Source of the DNA: Erythrobacter sp. BLCC-B19 | Lineage (GTDB): Bacteria; Pseudomonadota; Alphaproteobacteria; Sphingomonadales; Sphingomonadaceae | Reading direction: 5' to 3' | Assembly (NCBI RefSeq): GCF_028621955.1 | Contig: NZ_CP117516.1 | Location: 2,750,001-2,814,000 of the forward strand | Length of the DNA: 64,000 bases | Part shown: positions 39,686-51,098 of the stretch, piece after piece | Layout: every line of letters begins with the position of its first letter | Numbering within the stretch: position 1 is the stretch's first letter | Program-made: the position numbers and the translations under genes | The notes under the pieces: model-generated | Databases searched by the model: none | Told to the model about the DNA's origin: nothing | Seen by the model: the letters and a program-made list of their open reading frames with translations, nothing else

Positions 39686-41277
39686 GGCGCTGGCGCAGCC
39701 CGCCGCGCGGTGATGATCCGCACCGGCTCGGCCAGCATCTGCCCCTTCATCAGCCCCTCGCCCTGTTCGGGATCGCGCGGCGCGGCGTGGATGGCAGCGA
39801 CGATGTCCATGCCCGCCGTGACATGGCCAAACACCGCATAGCCATCGCGCCAGGTCGGGTCGGAGGACGAGGGGTCGGCATCAAGGCCGGTCTGATCCTC
39901 GATCATGATGAAGAAGTCGCCGTCCGCTGTCCCCGCGCCAAGGCTCGCCATCGCGACTGCGCCGTGGGTGTGCGAGAGGCCGGTGAGGTTGGTCGGCTCA
40001 TGCGCGATCGGCGCGCGCACCCGCTTGGGATCGCCGCGCGCGCCGCCCTGCAGCACGCCTGAGGGGGAATAGGCGCTCGCGACATCCATCGCGCGGTAAA
40101 AGGTCGTCCCGTCCAGCCGCTTTTCATCGACATAGCGCAGGAAATTGCCCGCGGTGATGGGCGCGCGTTCGGTTTCCAGCGCGATGGTGATGGGGCCAAG
40201 GCTGGTTTCGAGCACCACGCTGACTGACGCGGCTTCGGGGAAGGGGCGGACGGCGGGGCGCGCCGAGCGGGTCGGGCCGAAGTCCTGCGCGGTGAGCGGC
40301 GCGGGGCCGGCGGGCGGGGGCTTCAGCTCGAACTTCATCAGCAGCGTGCGCTGGCAGCCTGCGCCGGGCCGGGTCTCGCAATTGCGGAAATTGTCGTCCG
40401 AGGCGAGGTAGAGGAAGGTGTGGCCCGGCTCCTCGCGCAGCGCCAGCCCTTCGAAATTGTCGAGGGTGAGCGGCGGGGTCAGCACGGCGAGGGTGGCCGC
40501 GCTGTTATCGGGCGCAAGCGCGACAATCGCCGCGCGGTTGCCCTGGCTGGCCTGATAGCTGCGGAAGAGGACAAAGCAGCTGCCATCCTTGCGGCACGCG
40601 GCATCGGTGGGCACGCCGCCAGCCTCGGCGATGCCTTCGGGCGCTGCCAGGGCGAAGGACACAGCGCCGCTGTCGGTGATCCGCAGGCAGTTGGGGCGCG
40701 CAGGGTCGGCCCATTCGCCGCAAGCCAGCAGCCCGCCATCATAGGCGGCGAGCGTTTCGATCCCCTCATTGGGCGCGGCTCCGGCGAGAAGCGCAGCCGC
40801 GCGGCTGTCCTCGCCCGTCGCAGGCCCGGCAAGGTCGGCATAGCGCCAGATGCGGTGTTCCTGCTCGAAGGCGACCAGCCATTCGCCCGAGGCAAGCCGG
40901 GTGATCGCCTCGGCATCGCCGCGCTCCTTCGAGCCGAGCTTGCCGCCTTTGGCATCGCGCAAGGGGGCAAGGCTGATCGACGAGACATCGACCAGCCGCG
41001 ATCCCTGATCATCGGGGGTCATCACCACACGGCGGCCATCATCGGTCACGGCGTAAAGCTGGCCGTCATGCCAGGTGAGGCTGGAGATGCCGCCGATCTG
41101 AGCCTTGTCGGGCGCAATCGCCACGCCCCCGCGGAAGATCAGCTCACCCACTTCGCCTTCGCTCTGGCCCGGGGCGAATTCCACCGGTTCGGTCGCGGGG
41201 AAGAATTCCTCCTGCGCGGCCAGCGGCGCGGCAAGCAGCAGGGCGAGGGCGGTGGCAAGGGCGCGCTTCCATGTCAT
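39682..41277 (-). CDS. Phytase-like esterase domain fused to a cyclophilin-type peptidyl-prolyl isomerase
   Basis: A 531-residue exported protein (signal peptide residues about 1-21, 'APLAAQ'). Residues about 45-350 look like the 'esterase-like activity of phytase' beta-propeller domain ('ISSLTWHDGQLYAVTDDGR', 'NFEGLAL'). Residues about 370-525 are a cyclophilin ('TSLGPITIALETERAPITAGNFLRYVDEKR' region, 'FYRAMD', 'GAVAMAS', 'GYAVFGHVTAGMD'). Classical active-site residues are only partly kept: 'FYR' is seen, but the FFI.. region reads 'FFIMIED'. This pairing in one chain is unusual. ATG 41277 gives the signal peptide; it is divergent from blaI across the operator. Confidence 0.8.
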   Translation of the reverse strand: MTWKRALATALALLLAAPLAAQEEFFPATEPVEFAPGQSEGEVGELIFRGGVAIAPDKAQIGGISSLTWHDGQLYAVTDDGRRVVMTPDDQGSRLVDVSSISLAPLRDAKGGKLGSKERGDAEAITRLASGEWLVAFEQEHRIWRYADLAGPATGEDSRAAALLAGAAPNEGIETLAAYDGGLLACGEWADPARPNCLRITDSGAVSFALAAPEGIAEAGGVPTDAACRKDGSCFVLFRSYQASQGNRAAIVALAPDNSAATLAVLTPPLTLDNFEGLALREEPGHTFLYLASDDNFRNCETRPGAGCQRTLLMKFELKPPPAGPAPLTAQDFGPTRSARPAVRPFPEAASVSVVLETSLGPITIALETERAPITAGNFLRYVDEKRLDGTTFYRAMDVASAYSPSGVLQGGARGDPKRVRAPIAHEPTNLTGLSHTHGAVAMASLGAGTADGDFFIMIEDQTGLDADPSSSDPTWRDGYAVFGHVTAGMDIVAAIHAAPRDPEQGEGLMKGQMLAEPVRIITARRAAPAP

Positions 41278-41347
41278 TCGTCCGGGTGTATCGCCGCTTG
41301 AACGAAGCGCAAGCCGTGGCGGGCCCTGTTCAGCCGCGCGCAAGGTT

Positions 41348-41378
41348 TACAGGCGTAGTCGTGATGACTACAGGTGTA
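41348..41378. promoter_or_regulatory. BlaI-type operator
   Basis: TACAGGCGTA (41348-41357) and TACAGGTGTA (41369-41378) flank GTAGTC-GTGAT-GACTAC, a palindrome. BlaI/MecI operators contain TACA/TGTA half-sites. It lies 25 bases before the blaI GTG start and 71 bases from the divergent fusion gene, so BlaI could control both. Confidence 0.7.
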
Positions 41379-41402
41379 ATCAGCAGCGAGGGAGACGCTT
41401 TC

Positions 41403-41804
41403 GTGAACGCGCCCGACGAAGACCAGAACCCGCGCCCCGGTGAGCGCATCACCGAGGCCGAACACGCGGTGATGGAAGTGCTGTGGGATCGCCCGCGCCA
41501 GACCGCTGCCGAAGTGTGCGAGGATGTCTGCGCCACGCGCGGCTGGAGCCTCGCCACGGTCAAGACCCTGCTCTCGCGCCTTGTCCAGAAAGGCGCGCTG
41601 GAAGCCGAGCCCGATGGGCGGCGGTTCCTCTACACCCCGCTGATCGCGCGCGAGGATTATGTCGGCGGCGAATCGCGCCGTTTGGTCGAACGCCTGTTCG
41701 GCGGCAGCGCGGTCTCGCTGGTCGCGCATCTCGCCGAGACCGAGGCCTTGAACGATGATGACCTCGCCGAGATCGAGGCCTTGCTCAAGGCGCTGCGGTC
41801 ATGA
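41403..41804 (+). CDS. blaI: BlaI/MecI/CopY-family repressor
   Basis: A 133-residue winged-helix repressor, the usual length. 'ITEAEHAVMEVLWDRPRQTAAEV' region near residue 16 and 'ATVKTLLSRLVQKGALEAEPDGRRFLYTPL' near residue 45 form the HTH and wing. The family is inactivated by cleavage in the C-terminal helical part. I chose GTG 41403 because GAGGGAGA lies seven bases upstream; the first ATG at 41364 is inside the operator. The stop overlaps the M56 gene start (ATGA), as in blaI-blaR1 pairs. Confidence 0.88.
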   Translation: MNAPDEDQNPRPGERITEAEHAVMEVLWDRPRQTAAEVCEDVCATRGWSLATVKTLLSRLVQKGALEAEPDGRRFLYTPLIAREDYVGGESRRLVERLFGGSAVSLVAHLAETEALNDDDLAEIEALLKALRS

Positions 41805-43513
41805 GCGCGGTGCTGATCGAAACGCTCGCCTGGACCGGCGTGCTGATCGCTGCCGTGCTGGTGCTGCGCCGCCCGGTGTCCCGCCATTTCGGCCCCGAGG
41901 CGGCCTATGCCCTGTGGGCGCTGCCGTTGCTGCGGCTGATCGTGCCGCCGGTGACGCTGCCTGCATGGATGGCGCCCAATCCCGAGGCGGCGCCCGCAGC
42001 GCTCGCAAATGCAGGGCCAATGGCTGATGCGTCTGCGACTGCGAGCGATCCTGCGCTGTGGCAGGTGGCAGCAACGGCGCCTGACACCGCGCTGCCCGCG
42101 CCGCTGCCCATTTCGGCGGAAGCTGCAACCGCGCCCTCTGCCGGGTTCGACCTTATCGCCGCTTTGTCGGATATTCCCGTGATCGAAGGTCTGCTGGCGA
42201 TCTGGCTGGTCGGCACGGCGGTGTTCCTTGCCCTGCGGTTTTCCGCCTACTTCACCTTGCGCGATCTGCTGCTGGCCGAGGGGCGCGAGCTGGGACGGGC
42301 GCGGGGCTTCCTTGGCCTGCCCGTGCGGCTGATCGAGACCCCTGCGACCGATGCCCCCCTGGCAATGGGCGTGCTCGACCCGGTGATTGCGCTGCCTCCC
42401 GGCTTTCTGGCGCTGCATGATCGGGCCGCGCGCGATCTCGCTCTGGCGCATGAACTGGCGCACCATCGGGGCGGGGATCTGCTGGTCAATATCTGCGTCC
42501 AGCCGCTGTTCGCGCTGCACTGGTTCAATCCGCTCGCCCGCTATGGCTGGCTGGCGCTGCGGCGCGATCAGGAGGCGGCCTGCGATGCGCGGGTGATGGC
42601 CCATCGCTCAGCCCATGAACGGGCCGCCTATGGCGCGCTCATCGCCCGCTTTGCCGCTGCGCCCGGCAGTGCCCACCACGCCGCTCTCACCGCGCCGATG
42701 GCGTGCCCGGTGCTGGGCGAGAAATCGATCATTCACCGTCTGAGGAGCCTTGCCATGTCCGATCTTTCCCCCCGTCGCCGTCTGGCGGGCCGCGCGCTGC
42801 TCGGCGCTGGCCTGCTGGCCCTGCCGCTGACCGCCTCGATCAGCTACGCCGCGAGCGAGGCAGAGCCTGCGCCGGTGGAAGCGCCCGAAGCGCCCGAACC
42901 GCCCGCACCCCCGTCCGCGCCGGAGGCTCCGGAGCCGCCGGCCGCGCCAGAAGCGCCTGAGCCGCCGACTGTCGTCATCATCAAGGAAGACGGCACGACC
43001 ACGACCTCCACCAACACCGAAGTCACTGAACAGGTGTGGCGCGATGCAGATGGCAAGGAGCATCGCATCCGCATGGTGTTCCGCGCTACGCCCGATGGCG
43101 AAGCGATTGCCCGCAAGTTCGAAGGCATCGAATCCGCCGACAAGGCCGAGCGCGCGGAAATGTTCGCAGCGCTTCAGGAAGGCCTCGCCGAAGCCGAACG
43201 GGTGCGCGCCGACTTGCCCCGCATCATGGCCGAAGCCTTCGCTGCCGCTGACGCCGCCAGCGCCCAGAGCCAGCGCGTGATCGTCAAGCGCGAATGCAAG
43301 CCGGGCAGCGACGAGGTGTCGGAGACCACCACCAAGGACGGCGTGCAGATCGTCAGCATCTGTCAAGCGCGCATCTATGCCTCGGCCCGCAAGGGACTGG
43401 AGGAAGCCCGCGCCGAGATCGCCCGCGACAAGGACATCCCCGAGGATACCCGCAAGATGATCCTGCGCACGCTCGACAATCAGATCGCCCGCTGGAGCGA
43501 AAAGGAAGGCTGA
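41801..43513 (+). CDS. M56-family (BlaR1-like) membrane metallopeptidase with atypical C-terminus
   Basis: A 570-residue integral membrane protein. The N-terminal part has about three hydrophobic helices and the zinc motif 'HELAH' at residues 217-221, with 'ACDARVM' near residue 260. A further membrane segment lies near residue 330. Instead of the penicillin-binding sensor of BlaR1 there is a Pro/Glu/Ala-rich linker ('EAPEPPAPPSAPEAPEPP') and a charged region of about 190 residues. It probably cleaves BlaI upon an unknown signal. Its start is coupled to blaI by ATGA. Confidence 0.87.
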   Translation: MSAVLIETLAWTGVLIAAVLVLRRPVSRHFGPEAAYALWALPLLRLIVPPVTLPAWMAPNPEAAPAALANAGPMADASATASDPALWQVAATAPDTALPAPLPISAEAATAPSAGFDLIAALSDIPVIEGLLAIWLVGTAVFLALRFSAYFTLRDLLLAEGRELGRARGFLGLPVRLIETPATDAPLAMGVLDPVIALPPGFLALHDRAARDLALAHELAHHRGGDLLVNICVQPLFALHWFNPLARYGWLALRRDQEAACDARVMAHRSAHERAAYGALIARFAAAPGSAHHAALTAPMACPVLGEKSIIHRLRSLAMSDLSPRRRLAGRALLGAGLLALPLTASISYAASEAEPAPVEAPEAPEPPAPPSAPEAPEPPAAPEAPEPPTVVIIKEDGTTTTSTNTEVTEQVWRDADGKEHRIRMVFRATPDGEAIARKFEGIESADKAERAEMFAALQEGLAEAERVRADLPRIMAEAFAAADAASAQSQRVIVKRECKPGSDEVSETTTKDGVQIVSICQARIYASARKGLEEARAEIARDKDIPEDTRKMILRTLDNQIARWSEKEG

Positions 43514-43550
43514 CCCAGAGGCCCAAACAGGGGGAGGGGGCGGCGGGTCG

Positions 43551-44057
43551 TTACTGGCTCGCCGCCTTCGGCCGGGCCGGGTAGGCGCAGCCGCGTCCCA
43601 GCCCCAGACCTTTCAGGAATGCGCGTCTTGCCATCCCCGCAGTATAGGCAGCGCGCAGGGCGCGGTCGTTATCGGCCGCGCCCGTCACTTCGCGCAGGAT
43701 GCCGCGAAACGGGATCACCGAGCCGACGATGCTCTGCCCGATCCGCCCTTCGCTGATGCGGTCGCCGCCGTCGTCCTCGGCGATGTCGTAATCCGCGCCC
43801 AGCTCCATATCGAGTGCGGCGATTTCAGCGACGATGGCGTTGCACTTGCCAAGGCCTTCGGTCGCATAGGGATTGAGCACCGCCTTTTGCAGCACCTCCG
43901 GTATGTCGCGTCCGTCGATATTGAGATCGCGCAGCGGGGTCTTGGCGACTTCCTCGGCGTCGGGCTCGGGCATGGCCTGTGCATGGACGGGCAGGGCCGG
44001 AGCCGCAGCAAGGACAAGCAGGGCAGCAAGGGGGAGGGGGCACTTCATGTCAGTCAT
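43551..44057 (-). CDS. Exported protein of unknown function downstream of ypfJ
   Basis: A 168-residue protein with a signal peptide (about residues 4-25, 'PALPVHAQA'). The mature part has 'LGKCNAIVAEIAALDMELG' near residue 72 and 'IPFRGILREVTGA' near residue 110, ending 'RAFLKGLGLGRGCAYPA'. I recall similar hypothetical proteins in sphingomonads. The start ATG 44057 shares its last base with the preceding TAA (TAATG), so it is coupled to the metalloprotease gene. Function unknown. Confidence 0.72.
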   Translation of the reverse strand: MTDMKCPLPLAALLVLAAAPALPVHAQAMPEPDAEEVAKTPLRDLNIDGRDIPEVLQKAVLNPYATEGLGKCNAIVAEIAALDMELGADYDIAEDDGGDRISEGRIGQSIVGSVIPFRGILREVTGAADNDRALRAAYTAGMARRAFLKGLGLGRGCAYPARPKAASQ

Positions 44058-44938
44058 TATCCTTCGAAAAAGGCATTGCAGGCGGCAAGATCGGTGCTCT
44101 CCAGCCCGAGCCTCAATGCTTCCATCCGCTGGCGGCTGGTGCCGTGGGTGAAGCTTTCGGGGTTCACACGCTGCCCGGCATTGCGCTGCAGGGTATCGTC
44201 GCCGATCGCGCTGGCGGCCTTGAGGCCTTCCTCCAGATCGCCCGGCTCGATCAGATTGCGGTTCTGGCCCGCCCACATTCCGGCATAGCAATCGGCCTGC
44301 AATTCCATCGCCACCTGCAGGCGGTTGGCGGCGGCAGGGTTGCGCTGCTGGGCCTCGCGCACCTTGGGCGAAAGGCCGGTGATGGTCTGGATGTGGTGGC
44401 CATATTCATGCGCGATCACATAGAGCCGCGCAAAATCGCCGCCGGTGCCTGCCATCTGGGCGAGCTGGTCGTAGAAGCTGGTGTCGATATAGATGCCCTT
44501 GTCTGCGGGGCAGTAGAACGGCCCCACGGCTGACGTCGCGCTGCCGCAGCCCTTGGTGTCGACCCGTCCGCCCTGATAAAGGTCTAGCACGGGCTGTTCG
44601 AACCTGAGGCCCGAGCGCGCAAAGGCAGCTGCCCAGGTTTCATCGAGGCTGGTGAGCGCGTTGCACGCCTCCTGCGCGTAATCGCTGCTGGTGCAGATCT
44701 GCTGCTCGCTGAGCGTCTGCCCGCTGTCGCCGCCTTGCGAGGCAGGCGCGCTCTGCTGCTGGACGGACTGGACAAGCCCGATGGTCTGCGCAGGATCAAG
44801 CCCGAACACCACCGCGCCGATCAGGGCAATCACCAGAGTCCCGCAGCCCACGCCGCCCGCACGGCCCATCCCCCCGCCGCCGCCGCCATCGCTGGAGCGG
44901 ACATTGATCCTCGAGGTATCGAACGGCCCCAGGCGCAT
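44057..44938 (-). CDS. ypfJ: Neutral zinc metallopeptidase, YpfJ family
   Basis: A 293-residue membrane-anchored metallopeptidase. A glycine-rich N-terminus with one TM helix near residues 30-50 is followed by the catalytic 'HEYGHH' near residue 195 (HExxH). The region 'LDYYQGGRVDTKGCG' and 'AFCPADKGIYIDTSFY' equivalent, read here as 'GGRVDTKGCGSATSAVGPFYCPADKG', is characteristic. Function in the family is unclear. It is divergent from the 3-hydroxybutyrate dehydrogenase gene. Confidence 0.88.
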   Translation of the reverse strand: MRLGPFDTSRINVRSSDGGGGGGMGRAGGVGCGTLVIALIGAVVFGLDPAQTIGLVQSVQQQSAPASQGGDSGQTLSEQQICTSSDYAQEACNALTSLDETWAAAFARSGLRFEQPVLDLYQGGRVDTKGCGSATSAVGPFYCPADKGIYIDTSFYDQLAQMAGTGGDFARLYVIAHEYGHHIQTITGLSPKVREAQQRNPAAANRLQVAMELQADCYAGMWAGQNRNLIEPGDLEEGLKAASAIGDDTLQRNAGQRVNPESFTHGTSRQRMEALRLGLESTDLAACNAFFEG

Positions 44939-45059
44939 CGGCTAAATCTCCCTCACCCCAACGAACGCAATGACATTCGCTCAAGCAATTTGCTGGACAG
45001 CCGCAGTTTGGACGGCAAAAGCGAACACCAATAGGCCAAACGTGCAGGAGATGCGGCGA

Positions 45060-45808
45060 ATGCTCAAGGACAAGCGCGCCCTTGTCACCGGATCGACCTC
45101 GGGAATCGGCCTCGCCGTGGCGCGCGCGCTGGCGGCTGAAGGCGCCGAGGTGATTCTCAACGGGCTGGGCGATGCGGATGAAATTGCCAAGCTGTGCGAG
45201 GAACTTGGCGCTGGCTACAACGGTGCCAATCTGATGGATCCGGCGGCGATCGCTGCCATGATGGCGGACGTCGGCCCGGTCGATATCCTCGTCAACAATG
45301 CCGGGATGCAGCACGTCGCCCCGGTCGAGGATTTCCCGCCCGAAAAATGGGACGCGATCATCGGTCTCAACCTGTCGGCGGCGTTTCATACCACGCGGGC
45401 AGCCGTGCCGGGGATGAAGGCGAAGGGCTGGGGGCGGATCATCAACACAGCCAGCGCGCACTCGCTCGCCGCATCGCCGTTCAAGAGCGCCTATGTCGCG
45501 GCAAAGCACGGGCTGGCGGGTTTTACGAAGACCATTGCGCTCGAACTCGCGACCCACGGGATCACCGCCAACTGCATCTCGCCGGGCTATGTCTGGACGC
45601 CGCTGGTCGAAAACCAGATCCCCGACACGATGGCCGCGCGCGGCATGACGCGCGAGCAGGTGATGAACGACATCCTCCTCGCCAAGCAGCCGACCAAGCA
45701 GTTCATCGGCCCCGATGATGTCGCCGCGCTCGCGGTGTTCCTGTGCGGCGATGCGGCGCGCGGGATCACGGGGGCAAATTACACCATCGACGGAGGCTGG
45801 ACGGCCGA

Positions 45809-45812
<4 letters not shown>
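45060..45812 (+). CDS. bdhA: D-3-hydroxybutyrate dehydrogenase (SDR)
   Basis: A 250-residue short-chain dehydrogenase that oxidises 3-hydroxybutyrate to acetoacetate with NAD+. The cofactor motif is 'GSTSGIG' near residue 9, 'NNAG' near 80, catalytic serine in 'NTASAHSL', and 'YVAAK' near residue 151. 'HSLAASPFKSAYVAAKHG' and 'CISPGYVWTPLV' are typical of 3-hydroxybutyrate dehydrogenases. I chose ATG 45060 because AGGAG lies nine bases upstream. It could process monomers released by the PhaZ-like enzyme at 3.8 kb, which are not neighbours. Confidence 0.9.
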
Positions 45813-48860
<3,048 letters not shown>

Positions 48861-48869
48861 GGCCTCGAT

Positions 48870-50048
48870 ATGACCCCCGCCGCTAGAATACAGGCGGCGA
48901 TCGAGCTGCTCGATACCATTATCGCGTCCGCCCGCAGCAAGGGCGCGCCCGCTGACCGCATCATCGCCGACTACTTCCGCGCGCGCCGCTATGCCGGGTC
49001 GAAGGATCGGCGGGCGGTGCGCGATCTGGTCTATCGCGCAATCCGCCTGTGCGGGCCGGTGCCTGCCAGCGGGCGGGCGGCGATGCTGGCGGTGGCGGGA
49101 CAGGACGAAGCGCTGGCCGCGCTGTTCGACGGATCGCCCCATGGCCCCGCACCCCGCGCGGAGAACGAGGAAGCCGCCAATTCCGGCCTTGCCCCCAAGT
49201 GGCTCGCCGCCGCCTTGCGCGCCTCAGGCCTCGGCGGGCGCGAGATCGCCGCGCTGCTGGGCCGCGCGCCGCTCGATGTGCGGGTCAATGCGCTGAAGGC
49301 CGACCGCGAAGGGCTGGCGCTCCCCGAAGCGGGCGAGCCGCTCGCCAGCGCGCAAGGCCTGCGGTTTGCGACCGGCACTCCGGTCGAACAATGGGAGGCT
49401 TACGAACAAGGTCTCATCGAAGTGCAGGATCTGGGCAGCCAGCTGATCGTCGAGGCGCTGCCGGTGGCGGCGGGCGACACGATCATCGACCTGTGCGCAG
49501 GCGGCGGGGGCAAGACGCTGGCGCTGGCCGCCCGTCTGGGCAATGCTGCGAGCCTTGTCGCGGCCGACACCGACAAGCGCCGCCTCGGCAACCTCGCGCC
49601 TCGCGCCGCGCGGGCGGGCGCGGCGGTGGATCATACCGTGCTGCTCGATCCCGGCCGCGAGATGCGCGCCCTCCAACCATGGGCGAACAAGGCCGATCAC
49701 GTGCTGGTCGATGCGCCGTGTTCAGGCAGCGGGACATGGCGTAGGAGCCCCGAGGGGCGCTGGCGGCTCGATCCGGCAGAACTCGCGCGGCTCAACGCCT
49801 TGCAGGATCACGTGCTCGATCTGGCCGCGCAGCTGACGCGCTCTGGCGGCACCATTGCCTTTGTCACCTGTTCGGTGCTCGATGCCGAAGGGGCCGACCG
49901 CATTGCCGCCTTCCTGGCCCGCCATCCGGGCTGGCGCGCGGAGCCGCTCACCCTCCCGCTCGGTCGTCCGCGCGGCGCGGGTATCCGGCTCGATCCGCTC
50001 CACGATGGCACCGATGGTTTTTTCATCGCCTGCTTGCGTTCACCATGA
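48870..50048 (+). CDS. rsmB: RsmB-like rRNA cytosine-C5 methyltransferase
   Basis: A 392-residue SAM-dependent RNA methyltransferase. An NusB-like N-terminal domain ('AGSKDRRAVRDLVYRAIR') precedes a Rossmann core with 'DLCAGGGGKTLALA' near residue 208. The two catalytic cysteines are in 'DAPCSGSGTWRR' near residue 284 and 'VTCSVLD' near residue 332. This is the RsmB/NOP fold that methylates C967 of 16S rRNA; exact target by homology only. It overlaps no gene but follows guaB closely. Confidence 0.9.
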   Translation: MTPAARIQAAIELLDTIIASARSKGAPADRIIADYFRARRYAGSKDRRAVRDLVYRAIRLCGPVPASGRAAMLAVAGQDEALAALFDGSPHGPAPRAENEEAANSGLAPKWLAAALRASGLGGREIAALLGRAPLDVRVNALKADREGLALPEAGEPLASAQGLRFATGTPVEQWEAYEQGLIEVQDLGSQLIVEALPVAAGDTIIDLCAGGGGKTLALAARLGNAASLVAADTDKRRLGNLAPRAARAGAAVDHTVLLDPGREMRALQPWANKADHVLVDAPCSGSGTWRRSPEGRWRLDPAELARLNALQDHVLDLAAQLTRSGGTIAFVTCSVLDAEGADRIAAFLARHPGWRAEPLTLPLGRPRGAGIRLDPLHDGTDGFFIACLRSP

Positions 50049-50110
50049 TAGCCTCGCATGATATGGTCCAGCCTCTCGGTTCCCGGTCTCATGCACTGAA
50101 GGAGCTTTTC

Positions 50111-50611
50111 ATGCGTTTCGCGCCCGCTGCTGCTGCCCTGTCCCTGTGCCTCGCCATCACGGCGAGCATCTCGCACGCGGGCGATGTCGGCACACCCGAT
50201 CCGCAGGCAGCGGCGCTGATCGCGCAAGGGCAAGCGGCGCTGGCTGCAGGCGATGCGCAGGCCGCGATCGACGCGTTCGAAGCCGCACTCGCGGTCGATC
50301 CGGCCTATACGCCGATCTTCATCAACCTCGCCGATGCGGCGCGCCAGCAAGGCCTGCAAGGCAAGGCGATCCGCTATTACCGCGAAGCGTTGAGCCGCGA
50401 TCCGGGCAATGTTGCCGCGATCTCGGGCGAAGGCGCCGCGCTGGTGGAAAAGGGCGCGCTCGAAAAGGCGAAGAAGAACCTCGCCAAGCTGCAATCGCTG
50501 TGCGGGGATGATTGCCCCGAAACGGTCGCGCTGCAATCGAGCATCGCGCGCGGGCCGTCCCCGCGCCTCGCCATCGAAAGCAAGGCCGAGGACGCGCCGG
50601 CTTCGAACTGA
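50111..50611 (+). CDS. Exported TPR-repeat protein
   Basis: A 166-residue protein with a signal peptide (about residues 1-24, 'ASISHAG'). Three TPR-like units follow: 'ALIAQGQAALAAGDAQAAIDAFEAALAVDP', 'IFINLADAARQQGLQGKAI' and 'VAAISGEGAALVEKGALEKAKKNL'. It probably scaffolds a periplasmic protein interaction. ATG 50111 has GAAGGAGC upstream. It ends convergently, five bases from rppH. Confidence 0.8.
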   Translation: MRFAPAAAALSLCLAITASISHAGDVGTPDPQAAALIAQGQAALAAGDAQAAIDAFEAALAVDPAYTPIFINLADAARQQGLQGKAIRYYREALSRDPGNVAAISGEGAALVEKGALEKAKKNLAKLQSLCGDDCPETVALQSSIARGPSPRLAIESKAEDAPASN

Positions 50612-50615
50612 CGGT

Positions 50616-51098
50616 TCAGATCAGGTCGCGGAACTCCGCCAGCACCTCTTCATAGACAGCGCGTTTGAAGGGCACGATCAGCTCGGGCAGCTGTTCGGGG
50701 TCGATCCAGCGCCATTCATTGAATTCGGGCGGATCGTGGGCTTCGAGGTCGATGTCGGCATCCGCGCCGAGGAACCGGCCGAGGAACCAGTATTGTTCCT
50801 GCCCGCGATACTTGCCCTTCCATACCCGCCCGAGCAGTTCGGGCGGCAAGTCGTAACGGATCGGGCGCGAGGTCTGGCCGATCACGTCGACCATGTGGGC
50901 GGGAACGCCCACTTCCTCCTCCAGCTCGCGCAGGGCGGCGGCGCGAATGTCCTCGCCCTTGTCGATCCCGCCTTGCGGCATCTGCCAGAAGCCGTGCGCG
51001 GAAGGGTCGATCCGCTGGCCGACGAAGACCTTGCCCTCGGCGTTCACCAGCATGAAGCCCGCGCAGGGGCGGTAGGGGAGGCTTTCGGGGTCGATCAC
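50616..51098 (-). CDS. rppH: RNA pyrophosphohydrolase
   Basis: A 160-residue Nudix hydrolase that removes pyrophosphate from 5' triphosphorylated RNA, marking mRNA for decay. The Nudix box 'GGIDKGEDIRAAALRELEEEVG' (within GxxxxxExxxxxxxREUxEExGU) is near residue 46. 'YRPCAGFMLVN' and 'FWQMPQGG' are RppH hallmarks. I chose GTG 51098, which gives the usual short N-terminus and forms a GTGA overlap with the esterase gene stop. Confidence 0.9.
   Translation of the reverse strand: MIDPESLPYRPCAGFMLVNAEGKVFVGQRIDPSAHGFWQMPQGGIDKGEDIRAAALRELEEEVGVPAHMVDVIGQTSRPIRYDLPPELLGRVWKGKYRGQEQYWFLGRFLGADADIDLEAHDPPEFNEWRWIDPEQLPELIVPFKRAVYEEVLAEFRDLI

Noticed and set aside
41271..41402. Longer N-terminus for BlaI
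   Set aside because: It would start in or before the operator; GTG 41403 has a good ribosome binding site and gives the normal length.
42880..42970. Tandem repeat / CRISPR-like array
   Set aside because: It is a Pro/Glu/Ala-rich linker inside the M56 gene with codon-level repetition, not spaced direct repeats.
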